Shown here: one piece after another, positions 27,919 to 40,127 of the stretch
Numbering within the stretch: position 1 is the stretch's first letter
Layout: the number at the start of each line of letters is the position of its first letter
Assembly: GCF_004209755.1 (NCBI RefSeq)
Contig: NZ_CP035913.1
Span: 4,836,001 to 4,900,000 of the forward strand
Direction of reading: 5' to 3'
Source: Pseudoduganella lutea
Lineage (GTDB): Bacteria; Pseudomonadota; Gammaproteobacteria; Burkholderiales; Burkholderiaceae_D
Length of the DNA: 64,000 nt
Notes under the pieces: model-generated
What the model was told of the DNA's origin: nothing
Seen by the model: only the letters and a program-made list of their open reading frames with translations
Database searches by the model: none
Made by a program: the position numbers and the translations under genes

Positions 27919-29271
27919 ATGTCCGAAAATAAAAAAGCAGAAAAGATCACCTCGGTCAAAGGGATGCCGGACATCCTGCCCGCCGATGCCCACCTGTGGG
28001 AGATCTTTGAAAACACCGCGCAGTCGATCCTGCAAAGCTACGGCTACCAGAACATCCGCACGCCGATCGTCGAGGAGACCCGCCTGTTCGCGCGCGCGAT
28101 CGGCGCCGTGACCGACATCGTCGAAAAGGAAATGTATTCGTTCGAGGATTCGATGAACGGCGACCAGCTCACGCTGCGCCCGGAAGGCACCGCCGGCGTC
28201 GTGCGCGCCGTGCTCGAACACAATCTCGTATACGACGGCCCGAAGCGCCTGTGGTACAAGGGCCAGATGTTCCGCCACGAGCGCCCGCAGCGCGGCCGCT
28301 ACCGCCAGTTCCACCAGTTCGGCGCGGAAGCCGTTGGCTTCACCGGCCCGGACATCGATGCCGAGCTGATCATGCTGTGCCGCCGCCTGTGGGATGACCT
28401 GGGCCTGCCGGAGATCCGCCTGGAACTGAACTCGATCGGCGACGCCGCCGAACGCGCCGCGCACCGCGTGGACCTGATCAAGTACCTGGAACAGCACGAG
28501 GAACTGCTGGATGCGGAAGCGAAACGCCGCCTGCACACGAACCCGCTGCGCATCCTGGATACGAAGAACCCGGCGCTGCAGGACATCGTCAACAATGCGC
28601 CAAAGCTGCTCGACTACCTGGGCGAGGAATCGCTGAAGCACTTCGAGGGCGTGAAGAATATCCTCGACCGCAACGCGGTGCAGTACACCGTCAACACGCG
28701 CCTGGTGCGAGGCATCGACTACTACAACCGCACCGTGTTCGAATGGGTCACCGACCAGCTGGGCGCGCAGGGCACCGTGTGCGCCGGCGGCCGCTATGAC
28801 CCGCTGATCGAGCAGTTCGGCGGCAAGCCCACGCCGGCCGTGGGCTTCGCGATGGGCATCGAGCGCCTGATCGAACTGATGAAATCGGCCGGCGAAACGG
28901 CCGCGCCGAACCAGTGCGACGTGTATCTGGTGCACCAGGGCGAAGAAGCGCAGATGCAGGCCTTCATCCTGGGCGAGCGCATTCGCGACGCCGGGCTGGA
29001 CGTCATCCTGCACTGTGCCACCACGGCCGGCGCCGGCTCGTTCAAGAGCCAGATGAAGAAAGCCGACGGCAGCGGCGCGTCGTTCGCGATCATCATCGGC
29101 GAAGACGAAGTGGCCAACAACACCGCCAGCGTGAAGGCGCTGCGCGGCGCCGAAGGCGAGCAGCAGCAGGCATCCGTGGCGTTCGAGGAAGTGGTCGGCT
29201 ATGTCGTCGACCAGATCATCGGCGGCGACGCGTGCGGCGACGACTGCGACGATCACCACCACCATCACTGA
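27919..29271 (+). CDS. hisS: Histidyl-tRNA synthetase with polyhistidine tail
   Basis: 450-aa class II aminoacyl-tRNA synthetase charging tRNA-His. Motif 1 region ([14 protein letters not shown]), motif 2 ([17 protein letters not shown]), the histidine-specific [15 protein letters not shown] and motif 3 (GFAMGIERL) are intact. The C-terminal anticodon domain ends unusually in [12 protein letters not shown], a Cys/Asp/His tail that could bind metal. It lies between ispG and yfgM, as in many proteobacteria. Confidence 0.97.
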   Translation: MSENKKAEKITSVKGMPDILPADAHLWEIFENTAQSILQSYGYQNIRTPIVEETRLFARAIGAVTDIVEKEMYSFEDSMNGDQLTLRPEGTAGVVRAVLEHNLVYDGPKRLWYKGQMFRHERPQRGRYRQFHQFGAEAVGFTGPDIDAELIMLCRRLWDDLGLPEIRLELNSIGDAAERAAHRVDLIKYLEQHEELLDAEAKRRLHTNPLRILDTKNPALQDIVNNAPKLLDYLGEESLKHFEGVKNILDRNAVQYTVNTRLVRGIDYYNRTVFEWVTDQLGAQGTVCAGGRYDPLIEQFGGKPTPAVGFAMGIERLIELMKSAGETAAPNQCDVYLVHQGEEAQMQAFILGERIRDAGLDVILHCATTAGAGSFKSQMKKADGSGASFAIIIGEDEVANNTASVKALRGAEGEQQQASVAFEEVVGYVVDQIIGGDACGDDCDDHHHHH

Positions 29272-29289
29272 TCCCGAAGGATAGATTCC

Positions 29290-29943
29290 ATGGCATTCGA
29301 TCACCAAGAAGAAGAACAGCTCGCTTCCCTGAAGGCATGGTGGGCTAGGTACGGCAACGCCGCAACGTGGGTGCTGGTGGCTGGCCTGGCCGCCTATTCC
29401 GGCTGGGCGGGCTGGCAGTACTACCAGCGCACGCAGGCCGTCGAAGCGTCCGCACTGTATGACGAGCTGCAAAACTCGGTCGGCAAGGACAATGCCAAGG
29501 TGCAGCGCGCCGCCGGCGACATCGAAAGCCGCTATGGCCGCACGCTGTATGCGCAGATGGCCGCGCTGACGGCCGCGAAAAGCGCCTTCGACGCCAACGA
29601 CCTGAAGACCGCCAAGGCCAGGCTGCAGTGGGTCATCGAGCACGGCAACGACGAGTACAAGGCCGTGGCGAAGATCCGCCTGGCCGGCCTGCTGCTGGAC
29701 GAGAAGGCCTATGCCGACGCATTGAAGGCGCTGGACGGCGACGTGCCGGCACAGTTCAAGGCTGCCGTCAGCGACCGCAAGGGCGATGTGCTGGCCGCGC
29801 AGAACAAGCTGGCCGAGGCACGCGCTGCCTACCAGGCCGCGCTGACCGGCACGGACGAAAAGAATCCCGCGCGCCAGCTCATCGAGCTCAAGCTCGAAGC
29901 CGTCGGCGGCACGGTGCCGGAACCGAAGCCGGCCGCCGCCTGA
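29290..29943 (+). CDS. yfgM: YfgM-like membrane-anchored TPR protein
   Basis: 217-aa protein with a short cytoplasmic N-terminus, one transmembrane helix (TWVLVAGLAAYSGWAGWQYY, about residues 26-45) and a periplasmic helical TPR region. E. coli YfgM is an ancillary SecYEG subunit working with PpiD and upstream of bamB, the same order as here. AAGGA 8 nt before the ATG sets the start. The 108 nt to bamB contain GC-rich inverted repeats without a T run. Confidence 0.88.
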   Translation: MAFDHQEEEQLASLKAWWARYGNAATWVLVAGLAAYSGWAGWQYYQRTQAVEASALYDELQNSVGKDNAKVQRAAGDIESRYGRTLYAQMAALTAAKSAFDANDLKTAKARLQWVIEHGNDEYKAVAKIRLAGLLLDEKAYADALKALDGDVPAQFKAAVSDRKGDVLAAQNKLAEARAAYQAALTGTDEKNPARQLIELKLEAVGGTVPEPKPAAA

Positions 29944-30051
29944 AATCGGCGCTGGCGCCAGCACCAGGTTGCACATCCCGCGGCCGGCATGACGGCCCGC
30001 GGGCAGGCATGACCCGTACCGCCTTCCATTGTTAGGAGCAAGGTTTAATTT

Positions 30052-31206
30052 ATGCGTATCACCGGTAAACTCATCGGCGTGAGCCTGCTGTCCATGACGG
30101 CCGCGTGCAGTTCCCTCAGCTCGCTGAATCCATTCAAGGAAAAGGACAAGAATCCGCCGGCCGCGCTGGTGGACATCAAGTCGCCGATTCCCGCCAAGGT
30201 CGTGTGGAAGCATTCGGTCGGCAAGGCCGGCCTGTACGTGTTCTCGCCGGCATTGGTCGACAACGCGCTGTTCGTGGCCGACAACGATGGCAACATCGAG
30301 CGCCTGGACGCGGCCACCGGCCGTTCGCAGTGGAAGATCAAGGCCGGCACCGAGCTGACCGCGGGCGTGGGCGCCAACGGCAAGCTGGTCGCGGTGGGCG
30401 GCACCAAGGGCACCGTGATGGCGTTCGACGCCGCGACGGGCAAGGTGCAGTGGAAAGTGCAGGCATCGTCCGAAGTGCTGTCGGCACCGGCCGTGACCGA
30501 CGAGCTGGTGATCGTGCGCAGCATGGACAACAAGATCACCGCATACGACACGAAAACGGGCGACCGCAAGTGGTTCCTGCAGCGCACCACGCCGCCGCTG
30601 ACCCTGCGCAACGCGCCGGGCATGGTGGTGGCGCAGCCGAACGTCTACGTGGCCCAGCCGGCCGGCAAGCTGCTGTCGCTGGCGCTGGCCAACGGCGTGC
30701 CGCGCTTCGAGGTGTCCGTGGCCGAGCCGCGCGGCGCCACCGAACTGGAACGCGTGTCGGACATCGGCGGCACGCCGGTCGTCATCGGCAGCGATATCTG
30801 CGCCGTCACGTACCAGGGCAAGGTAGGCTGTTTCGACCTGACCACGGGCGTGGCCAAGTGGAGCAAGCCGGCATCGTCCGACGTGGGCGTGGGCGTCGAC
30901 CAGCGCTTCGTCTTCGTGGCGGACGACAAGGGCCACGTGTCCGCGTTCGGCCGCGAAGGCGGGCAGAGTGCATGGAAGAACGATTCGCTGGGCAACCGCG
31001 TGCTGTCGACGCCCGTGTCGTATGGCCGCGTCGTGGCCGTAGGCGATTTCCAGGGCCAGGTGCACCTGCTGTCGCGCGAAGATGGCGCGATGCTGGGCCG
31101 CGTGGCCACGGACGGCAGCCCGATCAGGTCGACGCCGGTGGTGGCGGGATCGAACATGATCTTCCAGACCCAGTCCGGAACGATCGCCGCGATCGCGGTC
31201 GAGTAA
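30052..31206 (+). CDS. bamB: Outer-membrane assembly lipoprotein BamB
   Basis: 384-aa lipoprotein, accessory subunit of the BAM complex that inserts beta-barrel proteins. The lipobox is TAAC (Cys19). An eight-bladed PQQ-type beta-propeller follows, with repeats of the form LDAATGRSQWKIKAG, FDAATGKVQWKV and YDTKTGDRKWFL. It sits between yfgM and der as in E. coli. A weak hairpin (GGCCGCGAT/ATCGCGGCC, 31238-31265) lies between it and der. Confidence 0.94.
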   Translation: MRITGKLIGVSLLSMTAACSSLSSLNPFKEKDKNPPAALVDIKSPIPAKVVWKHSVGKAGLYVFSPALVDNALFVADNDGNIERLDAATGRSQWKIKAGTELTAGVGANGKLVAVGGTKGTVMAFDAATGKVQWKVQASSEVLSAPAVTDELVIVRSMDNKITAYDTKTGDRKWFLQRTTPPLTLRNAPGMVVAQPNVYVAQPAGKLLSLALANGVPRFEVSVAEPRGATELERVSDIGGTPVVIGSDICAVTYQGKVGCFDLTTGVAKWSKPASSDVGVGVDQRFVFVADDKGHVSAFGREGGQSAWKNDSLGNRVLSTPVSYGRVVAVGDFQGQVHLLSREDGAMLGRVATDGSPIRSTPVVAGSNMIFQTQSGTIAAIAVE

Positions 31207-31329
31207 AGTAGCAGATATCAAGATACGCTGTAATGACGGCCGCGATGGCGATGGCAATCGCGGCCGGGCAGTTTCCTCAATAACACCAAGCAGTAATGAT
31301 GATCGCGCGAGCGGTCGAGCAGAATACAA

Positions 31330-32676
31330 ATGAAGCCGGTAATTGCACTCGTGGGGCGCCCGAACGTCGGGAAATCGACCCTTTTCAATCGTCTGACCCG
31401 CTCGCGCGACGCGCTGGTGGCGGACTTGCCTGGCCTGACGCGTGACCGTCACTATGGCGAGGGCCGCGTCGGCGAACGCCCGTTCCTGGTCATCGATACC
31501 GGTGGTTTCGAACCGGTCGCCAAGGAAGGCATCATGTTCCAGATGGCCCTGCAGACGAAGCAGGCCGTCGCCGAAGCGGACGTGGTGATCTTCCTCGTTG
31601 ACGGCCGCCAGGGCATGACGCCGCACGACAAGACCATCACGGACTTCCTGCGCCGCAGCGGTCGCCCCGTGCTGCTCGTCGTGAACAAGGCCGAAGGCAT
31701 GAAGTACACGTCGGCCGTGTCCGATTTCTATGAACTGGGCCTGGGCGATCCCTATGCGATCTCCGGCGCGCACGGTGACGGCGTCACCGATCTGGTGTAC
31801 GAAGCGCTGGACAAGGCATTTGCCTCGCGCCCGGAAAATGCCGAAGAGCTGCTGCCATCCGAACGCGGCATCAAGCTGGCGCTGGTGGGCCGCCCGAACG
31901 TGGGCAAGTCCACGCTGATCAACACGCTGCTGGGCGAGGAACGCGTGATCGCGTTCGACATGCCGGGCACCACGCGCGACTCGATCGAGATCCCGTTCGA
32001 ACGCGACGGCAAGCACTACACGCTGATCGACACGGCCGGCATCCGCCGCCGCGGCAAGGTGTTCGAGGCGATCGAGAAATTCTCGGTCGTGAAGACGCTG
32101 CAGTCGATCTCGGAAGCGAATGTGGTGATCCTCATGCTCGATGCCCAGCAGGACATTTCGGAGCAGGATGCCCACATCGCCGGCTTCATCCTGGAGTCCG
32201 GCCGCGCCCTGGTGCTGGCCGTGAACAAGTGGGATGGCCTGCAGTCGCACCAGCGCGACCAGGTGAAGAACGACATGGACCGCAAGCTCGATTTCCTCGG
32301 CTTCGCCAAGACGCACTTCATCTCGGCGCTGAAGGGCACCGGCATCGGCCCGCTGATGAAGTCGGTCGACGCCGCCTACGGCGCAGCCATGGCCGACCTG
32401 TCCACGCCGAAGCTCACGCGGGCACTGCTGGAAGCGGTCGAGAAACAGGAACCGAAGCGCAAGGGCGGCCTGCGGCCGAAGATGCGCTATGCCCACCAGG
32501 GCGGCATGAATCCGCCGATTATCGTCATCCACGGCAATTCGCTGGACGCGATCAGCGAGCCTTACAAGCGCTACCTGGAAAAGCACTTCCGCGAGACATT
32601 CCAGCTCGTCGGTACGCCGCTGCGCATCGAATTGCGGACGGGTAAAAACCCGTTCGACAAGCGCGAGAAGAGCTGA
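31330..32676 (+). CDS. der: Ribosome-associated GTPase Der (EngA)
   Basis: 448-aa essential GTPase with two G domains in tandem, used in 50S ribosome assembly. Both P-loops read GRPNVGKST (residues 9-17 and about 187-195). G3 motifs are DTGGF and DTAGI, and G4 motifs NKAE and NKWD. The C-terminal KH-like domain (ELRTGKNPF) is present. It is followed by a 458-nt gap with nested inverted repeats before hfq. Confidence 0.98.
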   Translation: MKPVIALVGRPNVGKSTLFNRLTRSRDALVADLPGLTRDRHYGEGRVGERPFLVIDTGGFEPVAKEGIMFQMALQTKQAVAEADVVIFLVDGRQGMTPHDKTITDFLRRSGRPVLLVVNKAEGMKYTSAVSDFYELGLGDPYAISGAHGDGVTDLVYEALDKAFASRPENAEELLPSERGIKLALVGRPNVGKSTLINTLLGEERVIAFDMPGTTRDSIEIPFERDGKHYTLIDTAGIRRRGKVFEAIEKFSVVKTLQSISEANVVILMLDAQQDISEQDAHIAGFILESGRALVLAVNKWDGLQSHQRDQVKNDMDRKLDFLGFAKTHFISALKGTGIGPLMKSVDAAYGAAMADLSTPKLTRALLEAVEKQEPKRKGGLRPKMRYAHQGGMNPPIIVIHGNSLDAISEPYKRYLEKHFRETFQLVGTPLRIELRTGKNPFDKREKS

Positions 32677-32738
32677 CCGCGAACCTGGCCACCGGCTGTC
32701 GCTTGGATAGAAAGAAGTCGCAGATAGCAGCCGAGCCG

Positions 32739-32910
32739 CAGGGGTCTGTCCCCGGTAAGTAGGGACAGGCGCCTCAGCTGTCAGCTTGTCGAGGGGACTG
32801 ACCCCGGTTTTTTGCCAGCATTTCGACAGCATAACGAAAAACCGGGGTCAGTCCCCTAATCAATCCTGCGGCAAGCACTCCAGGCGTCACTTACCGGGGA
32901 CAGACCCCTG
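32739..32910. repeat. Nested perfect inverted repeats (172-bp element)
   Basis: An outer 22-bp perfect inverted repeat (32739-32760 with 32889-32910) encloses an inner 21-bp perfect inverted repeat (32792-32812 with 32837-32857). The inner arms contain GGGGACTGACCCC and end in a TTTTT/AAAAA run, and the outer arms contain GGGGTCTGTCCCC. It lies between der and hfq and would stop transcription in either direction. The two-level symmetry looks like a REP doublet or a small non-autonomous element and not a simple terminator. Confidence 0.8.
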
Positions 32911-33134
32911 TAACCCGGTATTTCACCGACCCGGAAACTTCACATTCCGAATGCATTTTTTTCCTTGTTTTCATTCGGACACCCCTGCATAAATTACAAA
33001 AACCGGTTACAGTAGCTTCGAAGCATTTCCGTCTGGCGGAGGGTGTTTTTTACCTCTGCAATAAGGAGTAGCCGGCACTTGAATTCAAGCGTTTCGCCTC
33101 CAATTCCAACACAACAACATAAACTGGAGCTGTT
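32911..33134 (+). promoter_or_regulatory. hfq upstream region with candidate promoter
   Basis: 224 nt with no gene that I can see. TTGTTT (32965-32970) and CATAAA (32988-32993) are 17 bp apart and could be a sigma70 promoter, leaving a leader of about 135 nt before hfq. AAGGAG near 33063 has no usable start after it. The hfq ribosome site is CTGGAG (33124-33129). Confidence 0.4.
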
Positions 33135-33371
33135 ATGAGCAATAAAGGGCAATTGTTACAAGACCCATTCCTGAACGCGCTGCGCAAGGAGCACGTTCCT
33201 GTTTCGATCTATCTCGTCAACGGCATCAAGCTGCAGGGTCATATCGAGTCGTTCGACCAGTATGTCGTCCTGCTGCGCAATACCGTCACGCAGATGGTGT
33301 ACAAGCATGCCATCTCGACCGTGGTGCCGGCACGTGCCGTCAACCTCAACATCGATTCCGAGGCGGAGTAA
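33135..33371 (+). CDS. hfq: RNA chaperone Hfq
   Basis: 78-aa hexameric Sm-like protein that helps small RNAs pair with mRNAs. Sm1 ([25 protein letters not shown]) and Sm2 ([10 protein letters not shown]) are complete, and the N-terminal [13 protein letters not shown] is the classical Hfq start. It is short, lacking a long C-terminal tail, as is usual in betaproteobacteria. hfq-hflX-hflK-hflC order is conserved. Confidence 0.98.
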   Translation: MSNKGQLLQDPFLNALRKEHVPVSIYLVNGIKLQGHIESFDQYVVLLRNTVTQMVYKHAISTVVPARAVNLNIDSEAE

Positions 33372-33434
33372 CGCGTTGATCCTTGTGACAACGCCGCAGC
33401 CCTGCATTCCGCTTCAACGTCCTCTGACCGTCCC

Positions 33435-34571
33435 ATGCGCGCAGCTTTAGTCGGTGTGGATTTCGGTCAGGGCGACTTCGGCGCCAGTATCGACGAATTG
33501 ATGCTGCTCGCGCGATCCGCGGGAGCGGAGCCCATCACGACCGTCACCGGCAAGCGTTCCAGCCCCGATGCCGCCTATTTCGTCGGCAGCGGCAAGGCCG
33601 ACGAGATCGGCCATGCGGTGCAGGACCACCAGCTGGAGATCGTCATCTTCAACCATGCGCTGTCGCCAGCCCAGCAGCGCAACCTGGAAAAGCGCCTGAA
33701 CGTGCGGGTGCTGGACCGTACCAGCCTGATCCTCGATATCTTTGCCCAGCGTGCCCAGAGCCACGAGGGCAAGCTGCAGGTCGAGCTGGCGCAGCTGCAG
33801 CACCTTTCCACGCGGCTGATCCGCGGCTGGACCCACCTGGAGCGCCAGAAGGGCGGTATCGGCCTGCGCGGCCCCGGTGAAACCCAGCTGGAAACCGACC
33901 GCCGGCTGATCGGCGAACGGGTGCGGATGCTGCGCGCACGCCTGGCGAAACTGCGCAAGCAGCATGAAACGCAGCGCCGTTCACGTGGCCGCAACAATGC
34001 CTTTTCCGTGTCGCTGGTCGGCTATACCAATGCCGGCAAGTCGACGCTGTTCAACGCGCTGACCAAGGCCGGCGTCTATGTAGCGGACCAGTTGTTCGCC
34101 ACGCTGGACACCACCTCGCGCCGCGTGTACATGGGCGAGGACGCCGGCAACGTCGTGATCTCCGACACGGTCGGCTTCGTGCGCGAACTGCCCCACCAGC
34201 TGGTGGCCGCGTTCCGCGCCACGCTGGAGGAAACCATTCACGCCGACCTGCTGCTGCACGTCGTCGATGGTGCAAGCCCGGTGCGGATGGAGCAGATCGA
34301 AGAGGTCAACGCTGTGCTGCGCGAGATCGGCGCCGACCATATTCCCCAGATCCTTGTCTGGAACAAGATCGACGCGGCTGGCCTGGAGCCGGCGGTGGAA
34401 CGTGATGAGCATGATAAGATTGCTCGCGTTTTCATCAGTGCCCGTACGGGCGAAGGCCTCGATCTGCTGCGCTCATCGATCACCGAGGCGGCCCAGGTTC
34501 AACGGGAGGCGAATCTGCGTCCGAAGGACGACACGCCGCCCGATGCCATTTCCACATTCACCGATGTCTAA
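33435..34571 (+). CDS. hflX: GTPase HflX
   Basis: 378-aa ribosome-associated GTPase that can rescue or split stalled ribosomes under stress. The N-terminal nucleotide-binding-like domain ends in GGIGLRGPGETQLETDRR, an HflX signature. The G domain has P-loop GYTNAGKST, G3 DTVGF and G4 NKID. No strong ribosome binding site precedes the ATG. The hflK start follows 3 nt after the stop, so the genes are coupled. Confidence 0.96.
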   Translation: MRAALVGVDFGQGDFGASIDELMLLARSAGAEPITTVTGKRSSPDAAYFVGSGKADEIGHAVQDHQLEIVIFNHALSPAQQRNLEKRLNVRVLDRTSLILDIFAQRAQSHEGKLQVELAQLQHLSTRLIRGWTHLERQKGGIGLRGPGETQLETDRRLIGERVRMLRARLAKLRKQHETQRRSRGRNNAFSVSLVGYTNAGKSTLFNALTKAGVYVADQLFATLDTTSRRVYMGEDAGNVVISDTVGFVRELPHQLVAAFRATLEETIHADLLLHVVDGASPVRMEQIEEVNAVLREIGADHIPQILVWNKIDAAGLEPAVERDEHDKIARVFISARTGEGLDLLRSSITEAAQVQREANLRPKDDTPPDAISTFTDV

Positions 34572-34574
34572 AAC

Positions 34575-35861
34575 ATGCCTCTTTCCTCACTAGCGAAAAG
34601 ATTAGGCCTGAAGCTGTCCCTGAACGACCCCCGCTGGGGCCAGGACAAGGATAACAACAGGCAGGCCCAGGAAGGCAAGAAGCCCGGCGACGGACCGCCG
34701 GACCTCGACCAGCTGTGGCGCGACTTCAACCAGCGCCTGAACGGCCTGTTCGGCAACAAGAACCGCAACAACAATAACGGCGGGGGCGGTGGTGGCGGCA
34801 ACAGTGGCGGCGGCGAGCTGCGCGGTGCCGGCGTGACCGTCGGTGCCGCCGCGGTGATTGCCCTGCTGGTCTGGCTGGCAAGCGGCGCCTTCATCGTGCA
34901 GGAAGGGCAGAAGGGCATCGTGACCACGTTCGGCCGCTTCAGCCATGAAACGCCGGCCGGCTTCAACTGGCGCTGGCCGTATCCGTTCCAGGCCAACGAA
35001 ACCGTCAACGTGGCGCAGGTGCGCACGGTGGAAGTGGGTTATCGCGGCAATACCCGCAACAAGCAGGCCCGCGAATCGCTGATGCTGACCGATGACGAGA
35101 ACATCATCGACATCCAGTTCGCCGTGCAGTACCAGCTGAGTGATCCGGTGGCATGGCTGTACAACAACCGCGATGCGGAAGACACCGTGCGCCAGGTCGC
35201 CGAAACGGCGATCCGCGAGATCGTCGGCCGCAGCAAGATGGACTTCGTGCTGTATGAAGGCCGCGAAAAGGTTGCCTACGACACGCAGCAACTGATGCAG
35301 CAGATCCTCGATCGCTACGCATCCGGTGCGCAGGTCACCAATGTGACGATGCAGGGCGTGCAGCCGCCGGAGCAGGTCCAGACCGCGTTCGACGATGCCG
35401 TCAAGGCCGGCCAGGACCGCGAACGGCTGAAGAACGAAGGCCAGGCTTATGCGAACCAGGTGGTCCCGACGGCGCGCGGCGCCGCGTTCCGCCTGCTCCA
35501 GGAAGCGGAAGCCTATCGCTCGATGGTCGAGCAAAACGCGGCCGGTAATGCCGACCGCTTCAAGTCCGTGCTCGTGGAATACCAGAAGGCACCGGGCGTG
35601 ACGCGCGACCGCATGTACCTGGACACGATGCAGCAGATCTTCGCCAACACCAGCAAGGTGATGGTCGACTCGAAGGCCGGCAGCAACCTGCTGTACCTGC
35701 CGCTGGATAAACTGATCGCGCAAGTTGCCGCCACCGAGGCGCAGCGCGCCAACGTGACGGCGCCGCCACCGTCCGCCGTGCTGCTGCCGCCGCCCGAGCA
35801 GTCGTACGCCGGTGACCAGAATCGCGCGCGTGAATCGTCCCGTAGCCGGGAGGGCCGTTAA
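34575..35861 (+). CDS. hflK: FtsH protease modulator HflK
   Basis: 428-aa SPFH/prohibitin-family membrane protein that forms the HflKC cage around FtsH. A Gly/Asn-rich N-terminal segment (about residues 55-80) precedes one transmembrane helix (GAAVIALLVWLASGAFIV, about 92-110). A large SPFH domain follows (QKGIVTTFGRF onward), then a helical tail. It overlaps hflC by 1 nt. Confidence 0.96.
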   Translation: MPLSSLAKRLGLKLSLNDPRWGQDKDNNRQAQEGKKPGDGPPDLDQLWRDFNQRLNGLFGNKNRNNNNGGGGGGGNSGGGELRGAGVTVGAAAVIALLVWLASGAFIVQEGQKGIVTTFGRFSHETPAGFNWRWPYPFQANETVNVAQVRTVEVGYRGNTRNKQARESLMLTDDENIIDIQFAVQYQLSDPVAWLYNNRDAEDTVRQVAETAIREIVGRSKMDFVLYEGREKVAYDTQQLMQQILDRYASGAQVTNVTMQGVQPPEQVQTAFDDAVKAGQDRERLKNEGQAYANQVVPTARGAAFRLLQEAEAYRSMVEQNAAGNADRFKSVLVEYQKAPGVTRDRMYLDTMQQIFANTSKVMVDSKAGSNLLYLPLDKLIAQVAATEAQRANVTAPPPSAVLLPPPEQSYAGDQNRARESSRSREGR

Positions 35862-36739
35862 TGAACCGTCTAGTAACTATCGTCGTCACCGCCTTCATCG
35901 CGCTGATGCTGCTGTCGTCCACCGTGTTCGTGGTGGACCAGCGCAAGTTCGCCATCGTGTTCGCACTGGGTGAAGTCAAGCAGGTGATCCGCGAGCCCGG
36001 GCTGCACTTCAAGCTGCCGCCGCCGTTCCAGAACGTGATCTACCTGGACAAGCGCATCCAGACCCTGGATTCGCCGGAAGCGGACCGCTTCATCACGGCC
36101 GAAAAGATGAACATCCTGGTCGATTCGTTCGTCAAGTGGCGCATCGTCGATCCGCGCCTGTACTTCGTCAGATTCGGTGGCGACGAAGGCCGTGCCGGCA
36201 ACCGCATGGCGCAGATCGTCAAGGCGGCGCTGAACGAGGAAATCACCAAGCGCACCGTGCGCGAAGTGATCTCCGGCCAGCGCGGCAAGGTGATGGAAGG
36301 CTTGCGCACCAAGGTGGAGAATGAAGCGAAACAGATCGGCGTGCAGATCCTGGACGTTCGCCTGAAGCGTGTCGACTACGTCGAGCAGATCAACAACTCG
36401 GTGTACGAGCGCATGAAGGCCGAGCGCCTGCGCGTGGCCAACGAACTGCGTTCCACCGGTTCGGCCGACTCCGAGAAGATCCGCGCCGATGCCGACAAGC
36501 AGCGCGCCGTGATCCTGGCCGAAGCCTACCGCGAAGCCGAGAAGATCCGCGGCGAGGGCGATGCCAAGGCCAGCGCGATCTACGCCGAGGCATTCGGCCG
36601 TAATCCCGAGTTCTACAAGTTCTATCGCAGCCTGGAAGCCTACCGGACGTCGTTCAAGACCAAGGCCGACGTGATGCTGATCGACCCGAACTCGGAGTTC
36701 TTCAAGTACTTCAAGGGCAGCGGCTCGGCCGGTAAATAA
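35861..36739 (+). CDS. hflC: FtsH protease modulator HflC
   Basis: 292-aa partner of HflK. An N-terminal transmembrane anchor (IVVTAFIALMLLSSTVFVV) is followed by the SPFH domain (DQRKFAIVFALGEVKQVI) and the coiled-coil tail (EAYREAEKIRGEGDAKA). A terminator-like palindrome at 36783 follows. Standard length and order. Confidence 0.96.
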   Translation: MNRLVTIVVTAFIALMLLSSTVFVVDQRKFAIVFALGEVKQVIREPGLHFKLPPPFQNVIYLDKRIQTLDSPEADRFITAEKMNILVDSFVKWRIVDPRLYFVRFGGDEGRAGNRMAQIVKAALNEEITKRTVREVISGQRGKVMEGLRTKVENEAKQIGVQILDVRLKRVDYVEQINNSVYERMKAERLRVANELRSTGSADSEKIRADADKQRAVILAEAYREAEKIRGEGDAKASAIYAEAFGRNPEFYKFYRSLEAYRTSFKTKADVMLIDPNSEFFKYFKGSGSAGK

Positions 36740-36782
36740 GCCGGAACACGCCACTGCTCAGAAAACCCCAAATGCGGAAGCC

Positions 36783-36815
36783 GGGGTCAGACCCGCCGGG
36801 TCTGACCCCAGTTTT
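36783..36815 (+). terminator. Terminator with GGGGTCAGACCC palindrome
   Basis: GGGGTCAGACCC (36783-36794) pairs exactly with GGGTCTGACCCC (36798-36809) across a 3-nt loop, followed by AGTTTTTTG. It lies 43 nt after hflC and ends the hfq-hflX-hflK-hflC unit. It belongs to the same palindrome family as 21870 and 32739. Confidence 0.88.
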
Positions 36816-36981
36816 TTGCCTTTGGGGTTCATAGTTTTGCGGGCACGCAGGCACCGGGATCCCCGGGCGGCCAGACTTTTTACCTCTTTAACCACGTTTT
36901 CGCGTAAAATATGCGGTTCGGTTTGCGCCGCCCGCTTGCGCGCCGTGCCGATTGAACGTTTTTTAACAAACCGGTTCTCCC

Positions 36982-39460
<2,479 letters not shown>

Positions 39461-39487
39461 AAAAAGCCACAAGCAGGAAGGAATCAA

Positions 39488-40033
39488 ATGAGCAGCCCTC
39501 AATCCGACAACAAGCACCTGTGGGTGACCTGGGATGAATACAACCGCCTCGTCGAAGGCCTGGCACTGAAGGTCTATGAATCGGGCTTCAAGTTCGACAT
39601 GGTGCTGTGCCTGGCGCGCGGCGGCGTGCGCCCCGGCGACGTATTCTCGCGCATCTTCGACGTGCCGCTGGCGATCCTGTCGACGAGCTCCTACCGCGCC
39701 GACAAGGGCACGGTGCAGGGCGACCTCGACATCGCCAAGTACATCACGGTGACGCGCGGCACGCTGGCCGGCAAGATCCTGCTGATCGACGACCTGGCCG
39801 ATTCCGGCGTGACGCTGATGAAGGTCATCGACCACCTGAAGGCCAACTACGCGGATGTCGAAGAGGTGCGCTCGGCCGTGATCTGGACGAAGGGCAGCTC
39901 CGCCTTCAAGCCGGATTACCAGATGCAGGAACTGCCGCACAACCCGTGGATCCACCAGCCGTTCGAGGATTACGACGGGCTGCGTCCCCACCAGCTGGCT
40001 TCGTGGCTGAAAAAGGGCGAGCAGAGCGCATAA
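39488..40033 (+). CDS. Phosphoribosyltransferase (Gpt/xanthine-type)
   Basis: 181-aa purine-type phosphoribosyltransferase. The PRPP-binding motif ILLIDDLADSGVTL is at residues 97-110, with LARGGVRPG before it. It resembles the short xanthine/hypoxanthine enzymes that follow purA in Burkholderiales and probably salvages purine bases using PRPP. Base specificity cannot be read from the sequence. A terminator follows at 40053. Confidence 0.88.
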   Translation: MSSPQSDNKHLWVTWDEYNRLVEGLALKVYESGFKFDMVLCLARGGVRPGDVFSRIFDVPLAILSTSSYRADKGTVQGDLDIAKYITVTRGTLAGKILLIDDLADSGVTLMKVIDHLKANYADVEEVRSAVIWTKGSSAFKPDYQMQELPHNPWIHQPFEDYDGLRPHQLASWLKKGEQSA

Positions 40034-40052
40034 GCTTTCGCGCTTGCGAGAC

Positions 40053-40087
40053 AATGGCGGAGGGCCTGACGGCCTTCCGCCATTTTT
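40053..40087 (+). terminator. Rho-independent terminator
   Basis: The 14-nt arm at 40053-40066 pairs with 40071-40084 with one mismatch and a TGAC loop, followed by TTT. It ends the purA unit. Confidence 0.85.
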
Positions 40088-40127
40088 CGTTCTGGTACCC
40101 ATTCAATAACAATAAAGAGCTTGCCCG

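Noticed and set aside
24325..32832. A 2,835-codon open frame on the minus strand
   Set aside because: It runs antisense to rlmN-pilW-rodZ-ispG-hisS-yfgM-bamB-der, all of which have clear family motifs. Long antisense frames are usual in high-GC DNA, and the translation is low-complexity His/Arg/Ala-rich.
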